From: Methylomagnum ishizawai
GTDB lineage: Bacteria; Pseudomonadota; Gammaproteobacteria; Methylococcales; Methylococcaceae
Direction of reading: 5' to 3'
Length of the DNA: 64,000 bases
NCBI RefSeq assembly: GCF_019670005.1
Contig: NZ_AP019785.1
Location: 62,001-126,000 of the forward strand
The stretch's first letter is position 1, and every line of letters begins with the position of its first letter. Made by a program: the position numbers and the translations under genes. Positions 55,610-64,000 of this stretch are shown here, piece after piece. The notes under the pieces were generated by a model. The model saw nothing but the letters and a program-made list of their open reading frames with translations, searched no databases and was not told the origin of the DNA.

Positions 55610-55641
55610 AAGCCGGTTCCGCGCACCCTGACCGGCTTTTT
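55610..55641 (+). terminator. Intrinsic terminator
   Basis: Stem AAGCCGGT/ACCGGCTT (55610-55617 with 55631-55638), 13-nt loop, followed by TTT and a short A/T stretch. It reads rightward with no ORF ending immediately upstream. Confidence 0.65.
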
Positions 55642-55786
55642 AATGCCTGATCGAAATCTATCCACCCGCCCGCAATGCAAGGGCACCGCCGGGTCCGGGC
55701 CATCGCTGCGGCGATTTTTCCACAGAAGCTCGGGATAATTCAGCCGCCCATGGGGACGGTAAGGCCTCCGTTCCCATCGGGGCTAA

Positions 55787-56720
55787 GAGGACATCCGGCA
55801 CATAAACTGCTTACACGGTTTTGGCCTCGATCCGTCTTCCCAGGATCAGGGCGCACGCCAACTGAAGGAAGGCCAGATAGTTGGCTCCCCGGCAGGTGTA
55901 GCGGGTTCGGATGGCCCGGAAGCCCTTGAGCCAGGCGAAAGCGCGCTCGACCACCCACCTCCGCGCGGGGTGGGTTGGCTCGGAGTCGCAGGAACGCTTC
56001 TCCTCGCCGATCTTGCGGATATGGGGGGTGTAGCCCAGTCCCGCGACTTCCCGCTCGACCCGTTCGTAGCCATACCCTTTGTCCAGGCAAAGATGCCTGG
56101 GACTTTGCCCGGCGTCGGCGGGTGCCTCGATCACGGCCGCCTCGACGGTGACCGTCACCAGGCGGCTGTCGTGCACGTTGGCCCCGGCCTGCGCGACGGC
56201 GAAAGGCATCCCCTTCCCGTCCACCTGAAGGTGGATCTTGCCACCGCTGCGCCCACGATCCGTGGGATTGCGCCCCAGGCCCTCGTCCTTCTGGCAGCGG
56301 GCTTGGCGGACCGGGGCCTGCACCAGGCTGCCGTCCATCGACTGCCAAGCCAGGTCGAACCCCTCGAGTTCCTCGTACTCCGCCGCCGACCAGCGGAACA
56401 TCTCCTTGAACACGCCGGCGGCAACCCATCTCTGAAAGTGCTCGTGGACCGCGCTTTTCGAGCCGTAGCAGGCCGGCAGGCAATCCCATTGGCAACCGGT
56501 CTTGAGCACATACAGAATCCCGTTCATGACCGTCCGGAACTCCAGCGGCTTGGAGCCGCCCGGCCTGCGCCGCTTGAACGGCTCCAACAATGGCTCCACG
56601 TGCTCCCACAGCCGGTCCGAGATTTCCAGGCAACTCATGGGTCTCCTCCGCTTCCGCTTCGCAAAAGACGGGTCTTTTAAGCGTTCGCCGCGCAAAGCAC
56701 AAGATGTGCCGGATGTCCTC
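55787..56720 (-). mobile_element. IS5-family element, copy C3
   Basis: 934 bp in inverse orientation to C1 and C2, flanked by a clean 3-bp duplication TAA on both sides (55784-55786 and 56721-56723). This sets the target duplication size for the element. Confidence 0.93.
55811..56638 (-). CDS. IS5-family transposase
   Basis: 275 residues, identical to 53115-53942, with the same DDE motifs. Probably a recent transposition product together with C2. Confidence 0.93.
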   Translation of the reverse strand: MSCLEISDRLWEHVEPLLEPFKRRRPGGSKPLEFRTVMNGILYVLKTGCQWDCLPACYGSKSAVHEHFQRWVAAGVFKEMFRWSAAEYEELEGFDLAWQSMDGSLVQAPVRQARCQKDEGLGRNPTDRGRSGGKIHLQVDGKGMPFAVAQAGANVHDSRLVTVTVEAAVIEAPADAGQSPRHLCLDKGYGYERVEREVAGLGYTPHIRKIGEEKRSCDSEPTHPARRWVVERAFAWLKGFRAIRTRYTCRGANYLAFLQLACALILGRRIEAKTV

Positions 56721-56791
56721 TAAGGTCAAGCCAATATGCTATTTACGCACTAACGCCTAATGGCGCGAGAAATTTCGACCATCAACGAACA

Positions 56792-57403
56792 TCAGGCGTG
56801 CGACTTGGCTGTTGCCCCATCGTGCGACTTGGCTGTTGCTCCTTCGTGCGGCTTAGCTGCTTCGCCAGGTGTCGCCTGCCCTCGCGCATGGGTGGACTCC
56901 GCCGTCTTTCCAGCTACCTCAGACGTGAGCCGGGCGGTTGTCTTGGTTGCTTGTTGAGTGGCCTCGACCATGTGCTCCGCCGCATCTTCGACCAAGCCGC
57001 CCAGGGTGTTAGACAATTCATTGGCTAGCTTTAAATAAGCCTCGCCGCGATCCACCAGCCTCTCGCTGAACTCGCCGAGAAGCTTGCGTTCTTCGTTCTT
57101 CCATTTCGGAATATTTTTGACATCGCACCATAGGTTGCGCTGGCGGATTCCCATATCCAGATAATCCTGGGCCAAGCCCAGGTTGTGCTGAATAATCTTT
57201 TCCGTAGCTCTAAATATGAACTCGTTCCCGCGCATTAAGGGATTCAGCGCTACGCGATTGATCTCAAAAAATTGATCGAATATTTGTCGGCTTCCGACGA
57301 GCTTTTCCAGGGACTGGAACATAATTTCATTCCACGAAACGACTGGTTCCAGTGCCGCACGGTTAAATTCGAACCATTGATGGCATATATTATTTGCATT
57401 CAT
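56792..57403 (-). CDS. Phasin family protein (polyhydroxyalkanoate granule)
   Basis: 203 residues from ATG 57403 (AAGGA about 8 nt upstream), preferred over the 66-residue-longer frame to 57601. The body is the phasin-type helical pattern (WFEFNRAALEPVVSWNEIMFQSLEKLVGSRQIFDQFFEINRVAL; FSERLVDRGEAYLKLANELSNTLGGLVEDAAEHMVEATQQATK). Phasins coat PHA granules and stabilise them. The C-terminal tail is an AKSHDGAT repeat encoded by a 24-bp tandem repeat. A PHB-depolymerase-like gene at 19.6-20.7 kb supports PHA metabolism in this organism. Monocistronic. Confidence 0.82.
   Translation of the reverse strand: MNANNICHQWFEFNRAALEPVVSWNEIMFQSLEKLVGSRQIFDQFFEINRVALNPLMRGNEFIFRATEKIIQHNLGLAQDYLDMGIRQRNLWCDVKNIPKWKNEERKLLGEFSERLVDRGEAYLKLANELSNTLGGLVEDAAEHMVEATQQATKTTARLTSEVAGKTAESTHARGQATPGEAAKPHEGATAKSHDGATAKSHA
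56797..56863 (-). repeat. 24-bp tandem repeat in the phasin tail
   Basis: Two full units (56797-56820, 56821-56844; starting CGTGCGACTTGGCTGTTGC on the + strand) and a partial third, coding AKSHDGAT in the Lys/Ala/His-rich tail. Expected to vary in copy number between strains. Confidence 0.85.
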
Positions 57404-57436
57404 GGCAATATCCTTTTGTGGTTTACCGTATAAAAA

Positions 57437-57452
57437 GCGTATCGAAATACGC
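57437..57452 (-). promoter_or_regulatory. Hairpin in the phasin leader
   Basis: GCGTAT-TTCG-ATACGC on the - strand, a 6-bp stem with a UUCG tetraloop, 34 nt upstream of the phasin ATG. A leader stem or operator half-sites for a PhaR-like repressor are possible; neither is shown. Confidence 0.4.
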
Positions 57453-58169
57453 GCTGAGTCTGCTGAGTTTCCTACGCCGCACAATAGCGCTCGCGCGACG
57501 GTTTTTGACCTTGGCACCCCGGCCATCTCCCGCAGCCGCTTCGCGTCCACCCTCAGGCGGTCCATCCAGCACTCGTCTTTCCGAAGGGACTTATCGGACA
57601 AGCCCGCATTCGCTCCATGTCCTCAGGCAACGCCTATTTACCAACGAGGCAACGGCATGAATATAAATTATTTTCTGCGTTGCAGCATATTCCATCAAGA
57701 ATATATCATCAATAAGTAATATTGCTTTTTTCCGGCGGCGTTGGCGCATAAATAACCTTATGGCTGAGATTCTCATTGCCCCACCGAACTCAGGGCGCAG
57801 CAATTGGTTCTCATGACATGGACGCGCCCCACCTAAATCCCGAGAAAAATACTTTGTTTAAATCGCCAGAAAACGGCGGGATCGGCCATGACCTGGGCTG
57901 TCTTCGAGGAGCGTGGGAAGATGCGGAATGACGGCTCCCAACGTTACTGTGGCTACATTTCTCTTATGCACTAACGCGCCAAAGTAACGGGGATGATGAT
58001 TGGGATTCGCCGATCCAGGACGTCGATCATCCGAAATCGGCGTTTGCTTGGGAGGATGCCAATTTACCCGCGCCAGCATGGACTGCCCCGCTAGGTAAGG
58101 AGCCTTATTGCGCAAGACGTGGCGGGGGAGAATGATCGATGTCCAATCCAATTTAATTGATATGAAGGC
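57453..58169. other. Intergenic, AT-richer, no confident gene
   Basis: Contains the phasin promoter region and a possible 20-residue ORF (57658-57720, MNINYFLRCSIFHQEY) with a weak ribosome site. Other frames are unconvincing. It ends at the IS4 target repeat (GATATGAAGG). Confidence 0.4.
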
Positions 58170-59586
58170 CAGCCCTTTCAAAGTGACTACTTCTTCTTCC
58201 TAAGTAATTGATATGTCGAGACATGTGGCTGTTTCGGGTCGTAGGGCGGTTTGTCGATGGGCTTTTTCGGGCCGCGCGGATGCTTTGTGAGGGTACGCAA
58301 CGGGATGTTCCGGGCGGTTTCGCGCAGCCACGCGGCGAATTCCGCCGGGGTTTGTTCGGAGACGAACAGCCAGTCGCCGACCCCGCTGAGTTGGATGAGC
58401 GCGAGGAAAGTGGCGGCGATCTCGTGGGAGAGATAATACCCGGAGATATCCTTGGACACGGGTTTTCCATGGGCGCAGTCCAGCGCCGAGATCATGACCG
58501 AGAAGAGGTTATAGGCGACCAGGGCCAGGGCGAATCCGAACAGGGCGGCCTTGGGATAGGCCAGGGTTTCGATCTCGGACTTGAAATGTTTTTCGACGTG
58601 TTGGAACGCGGTTTCCAGGGTCCAGCGCCTGCGGTAGAGGTCGGCGACGGTGGCGGCGGGTATGTCCGCCGGGAGGTCGGTCAGGATATCGACGAAGGCA
58701 TCGCCGTCGCGGGTGGGTTGTTCGAGTTCGACGCGGACGAGGCGATAGGGCCGCCCGGCCACGCCGACCCGCTTTTCCAAAAGCCGCCCGCCGCCCTGTT
58801 CCCCGGCCTGGGAAAACAGGGTTTCCTCGGTCAGCGGCAGGTTCAGGTGCAAGCGCATCAAGGCGTGGGCGTTCCGGCCCTGGAGCCGGTCGAGGAATCC
58901 CACGGTGCAGAAGTTGCGGTCGGCGATCCACAGTTCGCCGGCCTTGGGGATACCGGCCACGGCGTCGAGCAGGCGGCGCTCCTGGGCATGTCCGTCCTCG
59001 CAAGGGAACACGTCCCGCATCAGGCGGCGCTCCGGGTCGAACACCACCAGCGACTTGCCCGGCAACGCGGCACCGCCGACCTCGCGGTGGACGGCGAGGC
59101 GTTTCTCGCTCGCCGCCAGACAGTTGCCGTCGAGGAGGCGGACCGGATAACCCGGCAACCAGGGTTCGGGGGTGAAACCCAGGGCATCGAGAATATCCGA
59201 CAGGTCTTCCGAGGTATCGCGCAGCAGGGCTTGGGACACGGATAATTCAACGCCCTTGAGTTTCTCGTAGAGCGCGGATACCGTTACCCCCAGGGGTTCC
59301 GGGTGTTTCTGGTAGGCCGCGTTGATCGAGGGATGGACCTTGAGGACCACGCTCAGCATGAGGTCGCACACCGTCGAAAATAGGATTTCCCGCGTGTATT
59401 GCTCCTTCGCGTTCTCCAGGAAAATCCTGTCCAGCCTCTCCGCCGCAAAGCAGCGTTCCAGTAGGCCGTGCAGCAGGCAGGACAGGGGCATTTTCTGGCG
59501 GAATAGCTCTAGCATTGATCTCGACTATTGGTGTTGGTATGTTGAGCGCCGATAATACTATCGGTTATTTCAGTTTGAAAGGGCTG
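58170..59586 (-). mobile_element. IS4-family element copy 2
   Basis: Same 1417-bp element as at 17964, flanked by a 10-bp repeat ATATGAAGGC (58160-58169 and 59587-59596). Apparent differences from copy 1 are minimal, so the two copies are recent. Confidence 0.92.
58187..59515 (-). CDS. IS4-family DDE transposase
   Basis: 442 residues, differing from 17981-19309 by one Lys/Thr change near the C-terminus. Catalytic motifs LLDGNCLAAS, IADRNFCTVG and YRRRWTLETAF are intact. Confidence 0.93.
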   Translation of the reverse strand: MLELFRQKMPLSCLLHGLLERCFAAERLDRIFLENAKEQYTREILFSTVCDLMLSVVLKVHPSINAAYQKHPEPLGVTVSALYEKLKGVELSVSQALLRDTSEDLSDILDALGFTPEPWLPGYPVRLLDGNCLAASEKRLAVHREVGGAALPGKSLVVFDPERRLMRDVFPCEDGHAQERRLLDAVAGIPKAGELWIADRNFCTVGFLDRLQGRNAHALMRLHLNLPLTEETLFSQAGEQGGGRLLEKRVGVAGRPYRLVRVELEQPTRDGDAFVDILTDLPADIPAATVADLYRRRWTLETAFQHVEKHFKSEIETLAYPKAALFGFALALVAYNLFSVMISALDCAHGKPVSKDISGYYLSHEIAATFLALIQLSGVGDWLFVSEQTPAEFAAWLRETARNIPLRTLTKHPRGPKKPIDKPPYDPKQPHVSTYQLLRKKK

Positions 59587-59796
59587 ATATGAAGGCTTTC
59601 TGACGGAGACATAGGGCTAGAAAATTGGTACAAATTTGGATGGGTAGGCCCGTGGGATCTGTATGGACCATCGTTCCATTGGGGGTACGAAAAAGGGGTA
59701 TCCCGCCGATCCGTTGGATTTGCAATGGATGAGCGGCACCAAGCCCGCAAGGGACTTTCGACACCAAAGGGGCATCACAATCCAGGGAGCGCCGTC

Positions 59797-60055
59797 ATGG
59801 CTTCTATCGAACCGGATTTCGCATTGGTCAAACGTGCCCAGCAGGGGGACAAATCGGCGTTCAGCGCCTTGGTCGCCAAATATCAGATCAAGATCGTCAA
59901 ATTGATTGTCCAGCACATCAGGGATCCCAGCGAAGCGGTGGACGTCGCGCAGGAATCCTTCATGAGGGCTTACCGCGCCTTGCCGAATTTCCGCGGGGAA
60001 AGCGCCTTCTATACCTGGTTCTACCGCATCGCCGTCAATACCGCCAAGAATTCCA
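59797..60055 (+). pseudogene. RpoE-type ECF sigma factor, 5' part, split by ISNCY-like element
   Basis: Starts at ATG 59797 (AGGGAG 8 nt upstream). Encodes region 2: LVKRAQQGDKSAFSALVAKYQIKIVKLI, DVAQESFMRAYRALPNFRGESAFYTWFYRIAVNTAKNS, the core- and -10-binding part. The element inserted at codon ~86. With one target repeat (CAAGAATTCCA) removed, the halves join in frame as TAKNSIQMRARRSREED, total 192 residues, the normal size. The stub alone lacks region 4 and could not recognise a -35 element. Confidence 0.9.
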
Positions 60056-60076
60056 GCAATTCTCATTTTGGCCGAA

Positions 60077-60373
60077 TCACCCGGTTTCCGGGGATGGCGG
60101 GAGGGGTTCGAAGCTTTGCAGCATGAAGGCCATCAGCGCTTCCCAGGACTGCAAGCATAGGTAGCTGGTCAAAGCGCGGATATCGTTGAACAACCGCTTG
60201 CGCGGTAGCTTCTGGCGGAGCAGGCGGTATTGGGCGTCCATCCATTCCAGTACGGTGTGGGTCAGGAAGGCCAGGATGATCAGGCTGGCCAGCATGGACG
60301 CGAGATGGTTCTGGCCATGGCCATAGTTGTGCTCGAAGCGGTAGCCGCCGGTTTTCAGGGTGTTGTTGTTTTC
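60077..60373 (-). pseudogene. ISNCY-like transposase, 3' exon (copy B)
   Basis: Encodes ENNNTLKTGGYRFEHNYGHGQNH through SFEPLPPSPETG and a TGA at 60077-60079. About 15-20% different at the DNA level from the copy A exon, starting within a few bases of the intron border. Confidence 0.8.
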
Positions 60374-60415
60374 GTGGCGAGTAGGCCGGAGGAATTTCAC
60401 CCCCGGCCTCTCACA

Positions 60416-60449
60416 GAACGGTGCGTGAACCTCTCGACTCACACCGCTC
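60416..60449 (-). ncRNA. Group II intron domain V (copy B)
   Basis: The same 34-nt hairpin as 13957-13990 (GAGC...GUUC ends, GAGA-type loop). Unlike copy A, nothing separates it from the maturase stop beyond a few bases. Confidence 0.87.
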
Positions 60450-60452
60450 CCA

Positions 60453-61703
60453 TCAAGCAAACGCCCCTACCATTTTTCTTTGCCAATGCACGAAGAGGTG
60501 GGGCTGTTTCTCGGAAAGTCCCTCAAGAAACCTGCTCGCCCGTGTCTTGCGGTCCTTCAGCCGCTTGTACTTCCTCATCGCCCAGGCCACCAGCGTCCTG
60601 TTGAAGTGCCTTAGGACCGGGTACATCGCCGACCGGCAGAACTTTCCGTAGTACTCCAACCAACCCCTCAGGATCGGATTGTGCAATCGGGAGATGTCCG
60701 CCAGGCTCAGTTCCGTTCGATTCCGATAGTTCAGCTTGCGTGTCGTTTCCCGCATGGCCTTGACCGCCGCCTTGCTCGCCGCCGGGGTGAAGCTCACGAA
60801 CATAGTGTTGCGCTTGCGGTTCTTCACCAGCCTGGGGCGGAAGGTATAGCCGAGGAAGTCGAACTGCGTGTTCGGATATTTCCCCTTCCGGCTGCCATCC
60901 TTGCAGTAAACGACCTGGGTCTTGTCCGGATGCATTCGCAGCCCGCACTGGCCAAACCTTGCTTCGAGCGCCGCCCGCAGGGCCTGCGCTTCCCGCTCGG
61001 TCCGGCAATGTACCAGGCCATCGTCGGCATACCGGCACCATGGATTGCGGGGATGGGTTTTCGCCATCCAAACATCGAAGGCGTAATGAAGGAAGAGGTT
61101 GCTCAAGACGGGGCTGACAACACCGCCCTGGGGTACGCCCCGCGTGCGTTCGACGCAGGCACCATCCGCCAGTTGCAGCGGCACCGTCATCCAGCGCCTG
61201 AGGTAGAGCTTCGCCCATCCGCACTTCACATGCTTCTCGATGGCCTTGTCCAGCAGCGAATGGTCGATGTTGTCGAATAGGCCCTGGATATCGAACTCGA
61301 GCACCCAGTCATATTTCCAGCACCGCTCACGCGTGACCCCCACCGCGTCCAGCGCCGATTTTCCGGGCCGGTAACCGTAGGAGTCGGGCAGGAAGCACGC
61401 CTCGATGCCGGGTTCGATGACCTTCTTGACCACCATCTGCGCCACCCGGTCCGCCACCGTCGGCACGCCCAGGATGCGCTCCCCGCCCTTCTTCTTGGGA
61501 ATGGCGACCGCCTTGACCGGCGGGGGGAAATAGCTGCCCGACGACATCCGGTTCCAGATCCTGTGGAGGTTCCCCTTGAGGTCGGACTCGAAGTCCTCGA
61601 GCGTTTGCCGGTCCACGCCCGCCGCTCCCGCATTGGCCTTGACCGCTTGGTACGCTTCGTACACCAGCCATTTGTCTATGGCATAGGGTTTTGCCACGCT
61701 CAT
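60453..61703 (-). CDS. ltrA: Group II intron reverse transcriptase/maturase
   Basis: 416 residues from ATG 61703 (GGAGG upstream). Reverse transcriptase domains run from AGAAGVDRQTLEDFE (RT0-1) through YGYRPGKSALDAV, EFDIQGLFDNIDHSLL (first catalytic D), GVPQGGVVSPVLSNLFLHYAFD and YADDGLVHC (catalytic YADD). The maturase X domain covers ~300-400 (NRTELSLADISRLHNPILRGWLEYYGKFC). It ends at HWQRKMVGAFA with no HNH domain, as in class D. It aids splicing and drives retrohoming. The product may also serve the damaged copy A intron. Confidence 0.93.
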   Translation of the reverse strand: MSVAKPYAIDKWLVYEAYQAVKANAGAAGVDRQTLEDFESDLKGNLHRIWNRMSSGSYFPPPVKAVAIPKKKGGERILGVPTVADRVAQMVVKKVIEPGIEACFLPDSYGYRPGKSALDAVGVTRERCWKYDWVLEFDIQGLFDNIDHSLLDKAIEKHVKCGWAKLYLRRWMTVPLQLADGACVERTRGVPQGGVVSPVLSNLFLHYAFDVWMAKTHPRNPWCRYADDGLVHCRTEREAQALRAALEARFGQCGLRMHPDKTQVVYCKDGSRKGKYPNTQFDFLGYTFRPRLVKNRKRNTMFVSFTPAASKAAVKAMRETTRKLNYRNRTELSLADISRLHNPILRGWLEYYGKFCRSAMYPVLRHFNRTLVAWAMRKYKRLKDRKTRASRFLEGLSEKQPHLFVHWQRKMVGAFA

Positions 61704-62262
61704 CCGTTTCCTCCTGTCGCCAGTTGAACGCCAAGCGCGGCGGCTTGATCCGGTCCCTTCGCTCCGGCCGCATTACCGGCCTTCCCCGCTACTACGGACC
61801 GGTCCGTCCCAGTGCCCCGCATCGGTACTCTCGCCTCGTGGTTTCTGCCACTTGTGCTTCTCCCTTGCCATCGGGGCGACTGGTTCCCGCAGTTCCACAC
61901 AGAAGCCTGGATCAGCTTCACGCCTCCTATACGCCGACCGCCGCCCGCCCAGTAATCAGGTATCCGGCAGACTTGTCCCAGGGGATAGAGACGCCCCTGG
62001 TTTCGACGGCAAATCTCTGGCTTACGACGCGTCATCGAAGGTTCACTTTCGTTCGTCTCTCTGATCCATACCTGCCCGGGGTATAGCCCCGACGCTTTGA
62101 CCCCAACGCTCACCACCGACGGCTCTTGACCGCAGCGGCTTGGGGTGGTTTGAAGCCCGCTCCTGAAAGCCGACTCCGAGGGGCCTGCCCTCATCTTCCA
62201 TGCAGCTTCTACACGGTTCGGCGGCTCTTCCCGAACCCCCTTTCCGTGTGCCTGCGGCACAC

Positions 62263-63298
62263 GCTCGACCTTCCAGCGGCAGCGCCCGGCCTCGACGGTC
62301 GCGGCGTCGGTCGCGGCGTCGATGGGCCGGTCGGTGGCGAAGGCGTTGCGGTACAGCACCTTGCCATGGTCGTCCGTGGTGACCAGTTCGCACCAGTTGA
62401 CCATCAGGGCGTCGTCGGCGTCGCGCAGGGGGACCGAGGCGGCGTAGCGGTAGGTGTCGGTCTCGTGGCGGCGGCCGGTCCAGCGCCGGTGGGCCACGGT
62501 GCCGACCGCGCCCTGGCGTTGCAGGTCGCCGAGCCATTCGTAGGTGACCGGGTGGGAGTCGGGCTTGCAGACCAGGACGAAGCCGAACCCCGAGGCCCGC
62601 AGTTCGCGGCAGAACGGCTCGTGGCAGTAGAGGTCGTCGCCGAGCAGGGTGGCTCCCCGGAGCGCGGGTTCGGCCCCGGGCCCGGCCAGCCAGCGCTTGG
62701 CGGCGTTGAGTTCGCAATCCTGCTTGTCCGCGCCGTCCTGCGGGCGGACGAATTCCGGGGCCAGGGGGATCACCTTGTCGCCGCCCGGCTTGACCAGCAC
62801 CGGGGTCAGCACGGTGTGGAAATACGTCGCCTTGCCGTTGGCGTGTCGGCGCGCAGAACACCGCTCGCAATGGATCGCCTGCGAGGAGAAATACTCCGTC
62901 CCGTCCAGGGCCAGCAGGAGCGCCCCTCCGGGAGAGCGGTAGGTATCCACCACGCCCGCCCGCGCCAGGGCATCGAACAGGAAGGCATAGACCGGCCCCA
63001 GCCGCTCCGGCGGGGTGGCGTCGAGCAGCGCGCGGATCTGGTTGTCCGAGGGAACCTCGTGGACCCCGAACAGCGTCCGGGCATTGTTGGTGCCGTGCGC
63101 TTGTTCCAGGCTGCGCTGGTAGTCCAGGAACGAGGGGCTCTGCGTGAAGAACACCGAGAACGCGCTCAGCGCCGCGTCCACCATCGTGTAGGTCTTGTTC
63201 CTGCCCCTCCTCGGATCGGCGAACTCCCCGAAGGCACCGCGCAGCCGCTTCGTGATGTCGTCCAGGGTCAGGGCGAAAGGGCCAAAAGGGATGCTCAT
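62263..63298 (-). pseudogene. ISNCY-like transposase, 5' exon (copy B)
   Basis: From ATG 63298 to the intron. D in LALDGTEYFSS, D in LLGDDLYCHEPF, E in CRWKVE. The last 358 bp before the intron are identical to copy A (10114-10471), whereas sequence just upstream differs by roughly one base in five. Functional only if the intron is spliced. Confidence 0.82.
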
Positions 63299-63362
63299 CG
63301 CAGGGACTCCGGTCAATCCATCAACGATGACGATAGCTGTTCAGCGCCAAAATGAGAATTGC

Positions 63363-63695
63363 TGCAAGAATTCCATCCAGATGCGGGCCCGGCGCAGCAG
63401 GGAGGAGGATATCGATTTCGACGAGGCCCTCCTGCTCGACGCGCCCGGCCGGTTGCGCAATTTCGACACCCCGGAGGAATTGGCCATGAGCGATGAAATG
63501 GCGGGGATCATCAAGACGGGATTCGACAGTCTGCCCGGGGAACTGGGCGAGGCGTTGGCCCTCAGGGAAATGGAAGGCTATTCCTACGACGAGATCGCGG
63601 CGATCATGCACTGTCCGGTCGGAACGGTCCGGTCGCGGATTTTCCGGGCGCGCGAAACCATGGACAAGGCGCTGCTGGAGTACCTGTACCACTAA
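63363..63695 (+). pseudogene. RpoE-type ECF sigma factor, 3' part
   Basis: Encodes the linker (RARRSREEDIDFDEALLLDAPGRL) and region 4 (LREMEGYSYDEIAAIMHCPVGTVRSRIFRARETMDKALLEYLYH), the -35-recognition HTH, ending at 63695. It has no start of its own. No anti-sigma gene (rseA-like) follows; the next gene is an antiporter, so this was a stand-alone ECF sigma or an rpoE paralogue. Confidence 0.9.
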
Positions 63696-63868
63696 ATGGC
63701 GTGGGGTGCCGGGCCGGCAATCGCCGACGACATGGATTTTCAGGCCACAGGGGCATTCCCCGTATCGGCGGGTCCATAGGTCAATCCCCGCAGCGCATGG
63801 ATGGCACGCGGCGCTTAGAATTCCACCGATGGCCGCTTTTTTTCAGGCCCAGCGCCGCGGGGTACGCC

Positions 63869-64000
63869 ATGTCCTTCGCCCTCTGGTCGCTCGTCATTGG
63901 CGCATTGCTGATCGCGATGGCCTTGTCCGGTTCCCTGCTGAAGCGGCTGCCCATCAGCAACGCCATGCTTTACCTCGGCGTGGGGTATGGCCTGGGTCCG
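63869..64000 (+). CDS. Cation/proton antiporter N-terminus (cut by window edge)
   Basis: 44 residues visible from ATG 63869: MSFALWSLVIGALLIAMALSG...LKRLPISNAMLYLGVGYGLGP. This pattern (first helix, then LKRLPxSxAMLYLxVGxxLGP) matches the start of NhaP-type CPA1 sodium/proton antiporters. Inner membrane. No clear ribosome site is seen. The ~170-bp gap before it shows no other gene. Confidence 0.7.
   Translation, partial: MSFALWSLVIGALLIAMALSGSLLKRLPISNAMLYLGVGYGLGP

Larger units (their letters stand above)
60374..62262 (-). mobile_element. Group II intron copy B, apparently intact
   Basis: GUGUG at 62262, maturase ORF 61703-60453, domain V at 60416-60449 and domain VI, then the CUACUCGCCAC end (3' boundary uncertain by ~5 nt). 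About 1.89 kb. No endonuclease domain, so it probably homes into single-stranded DNA at replication forks, as known for RmInt1-type introns. Confidence 0.87.
60056..63362 (-). mobile_element. ISNCY-like element copy B carrying a group II intron
   Basis: Ends GCAATTCTCATTTTGGC at both sides. The target repeat CAAGAATTCCA lies at 60045-60055 and 63365-63375; the two bases between 63362 and 63365 (TG) are ambiguous, as in copy A. It interrupts the ECF sigma factor gene. The intron is in the same transposase position as in copy A. Confidence 0.88.

Noticed and set aside
62126-63355. A 409-codon rightward frame opposite the ISNCY-like transposase (also at 9379-10608)
   Set aside because: It is antisense to a transposase with clear DDE motifs and crosses the intron border; no family features. 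A GC-rich shadow frame.

Overview
The window is GC-rich DNA (about 65% by eye) from what is most likely a gammaproteobacterium. The interrupted RpoE-type ECF sigma factor, the phasin, the LemA/TPM genes and the polysaccharide genes fit that group. A methanotroph of the Methylococcaceae is a reasonable guess but is not proven by the sequence. No rRNA, tRNA or CRISPR array was seen. The dominant feature is mobile DNA: IS3, IS4, IS5, IS630, ISAzo13 and ISNCY-like elements in up to three copies each, plus two copies of a group II intron. Many insertions can be delimited to the base by inverted ends and target duplications.

Region 1 (1-19.4 kb) carries surface or secreted proteins wrecked by insertions. 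These are a beta-helix protein, a YVTN beta-propeller protein split by an IS3 element, a DUF4010 membrane protein, a seven-bladed lectin-like protein, and a large gingipain-like/LamG protein. The last is split by an ISNCY-like element that contains a group II intron, which in turn contains an IS3 element. Region 2 (19.4-24.2 kb) holds a damaged PHB-depolymerase-like gene and a lemA-TPM-TPM operon. Region 3 (24.6-28.1 kb) looks plasmid-derived: a replication initiator with two tandem DnaA boxes beside an AT-rich tract, an upstream palindrome, a three-stem structured element, and an AbiE toxin-antitoxin pair.

Region 4 (29.0-53.0 kb) lies between two direct copies of one IS5-family element whose 3-bp flanks look exchanged, as expected if a circular unit integrated by recombination. 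It contains a lower-GC natural-product locus: acyl carrier protein, truncated ketosynthase, TauD-like oxygenase, radical SAM enzyme, and a 2018-residue NRPS fused to a thioesterase-like domain, a sulfotransferase and TPRs. After a graveyard of transposase pieces comes a polysaccharide cluster: an ABC exporter, three GT2 enzymes, three GT25-like enzymes, a second sulfotransferase and an FAD-dependent mutase/oxidoreductase-like protein, arranged tail to tail around 47.43 kb.

Region 5 (54-64 kb) holds an IS630 element, a third IS5 copy, a phasin gene, a second IS4 copy, an ECF sigma factor gene split by the second ISNCY-like element with its group II intron, and the start of a cation/proton antiporter. 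Several broken frames are single-base losses in homopolymers or changes at CCWGG sites, so some pseudogene calls may reflect consensus errors rather than biology.
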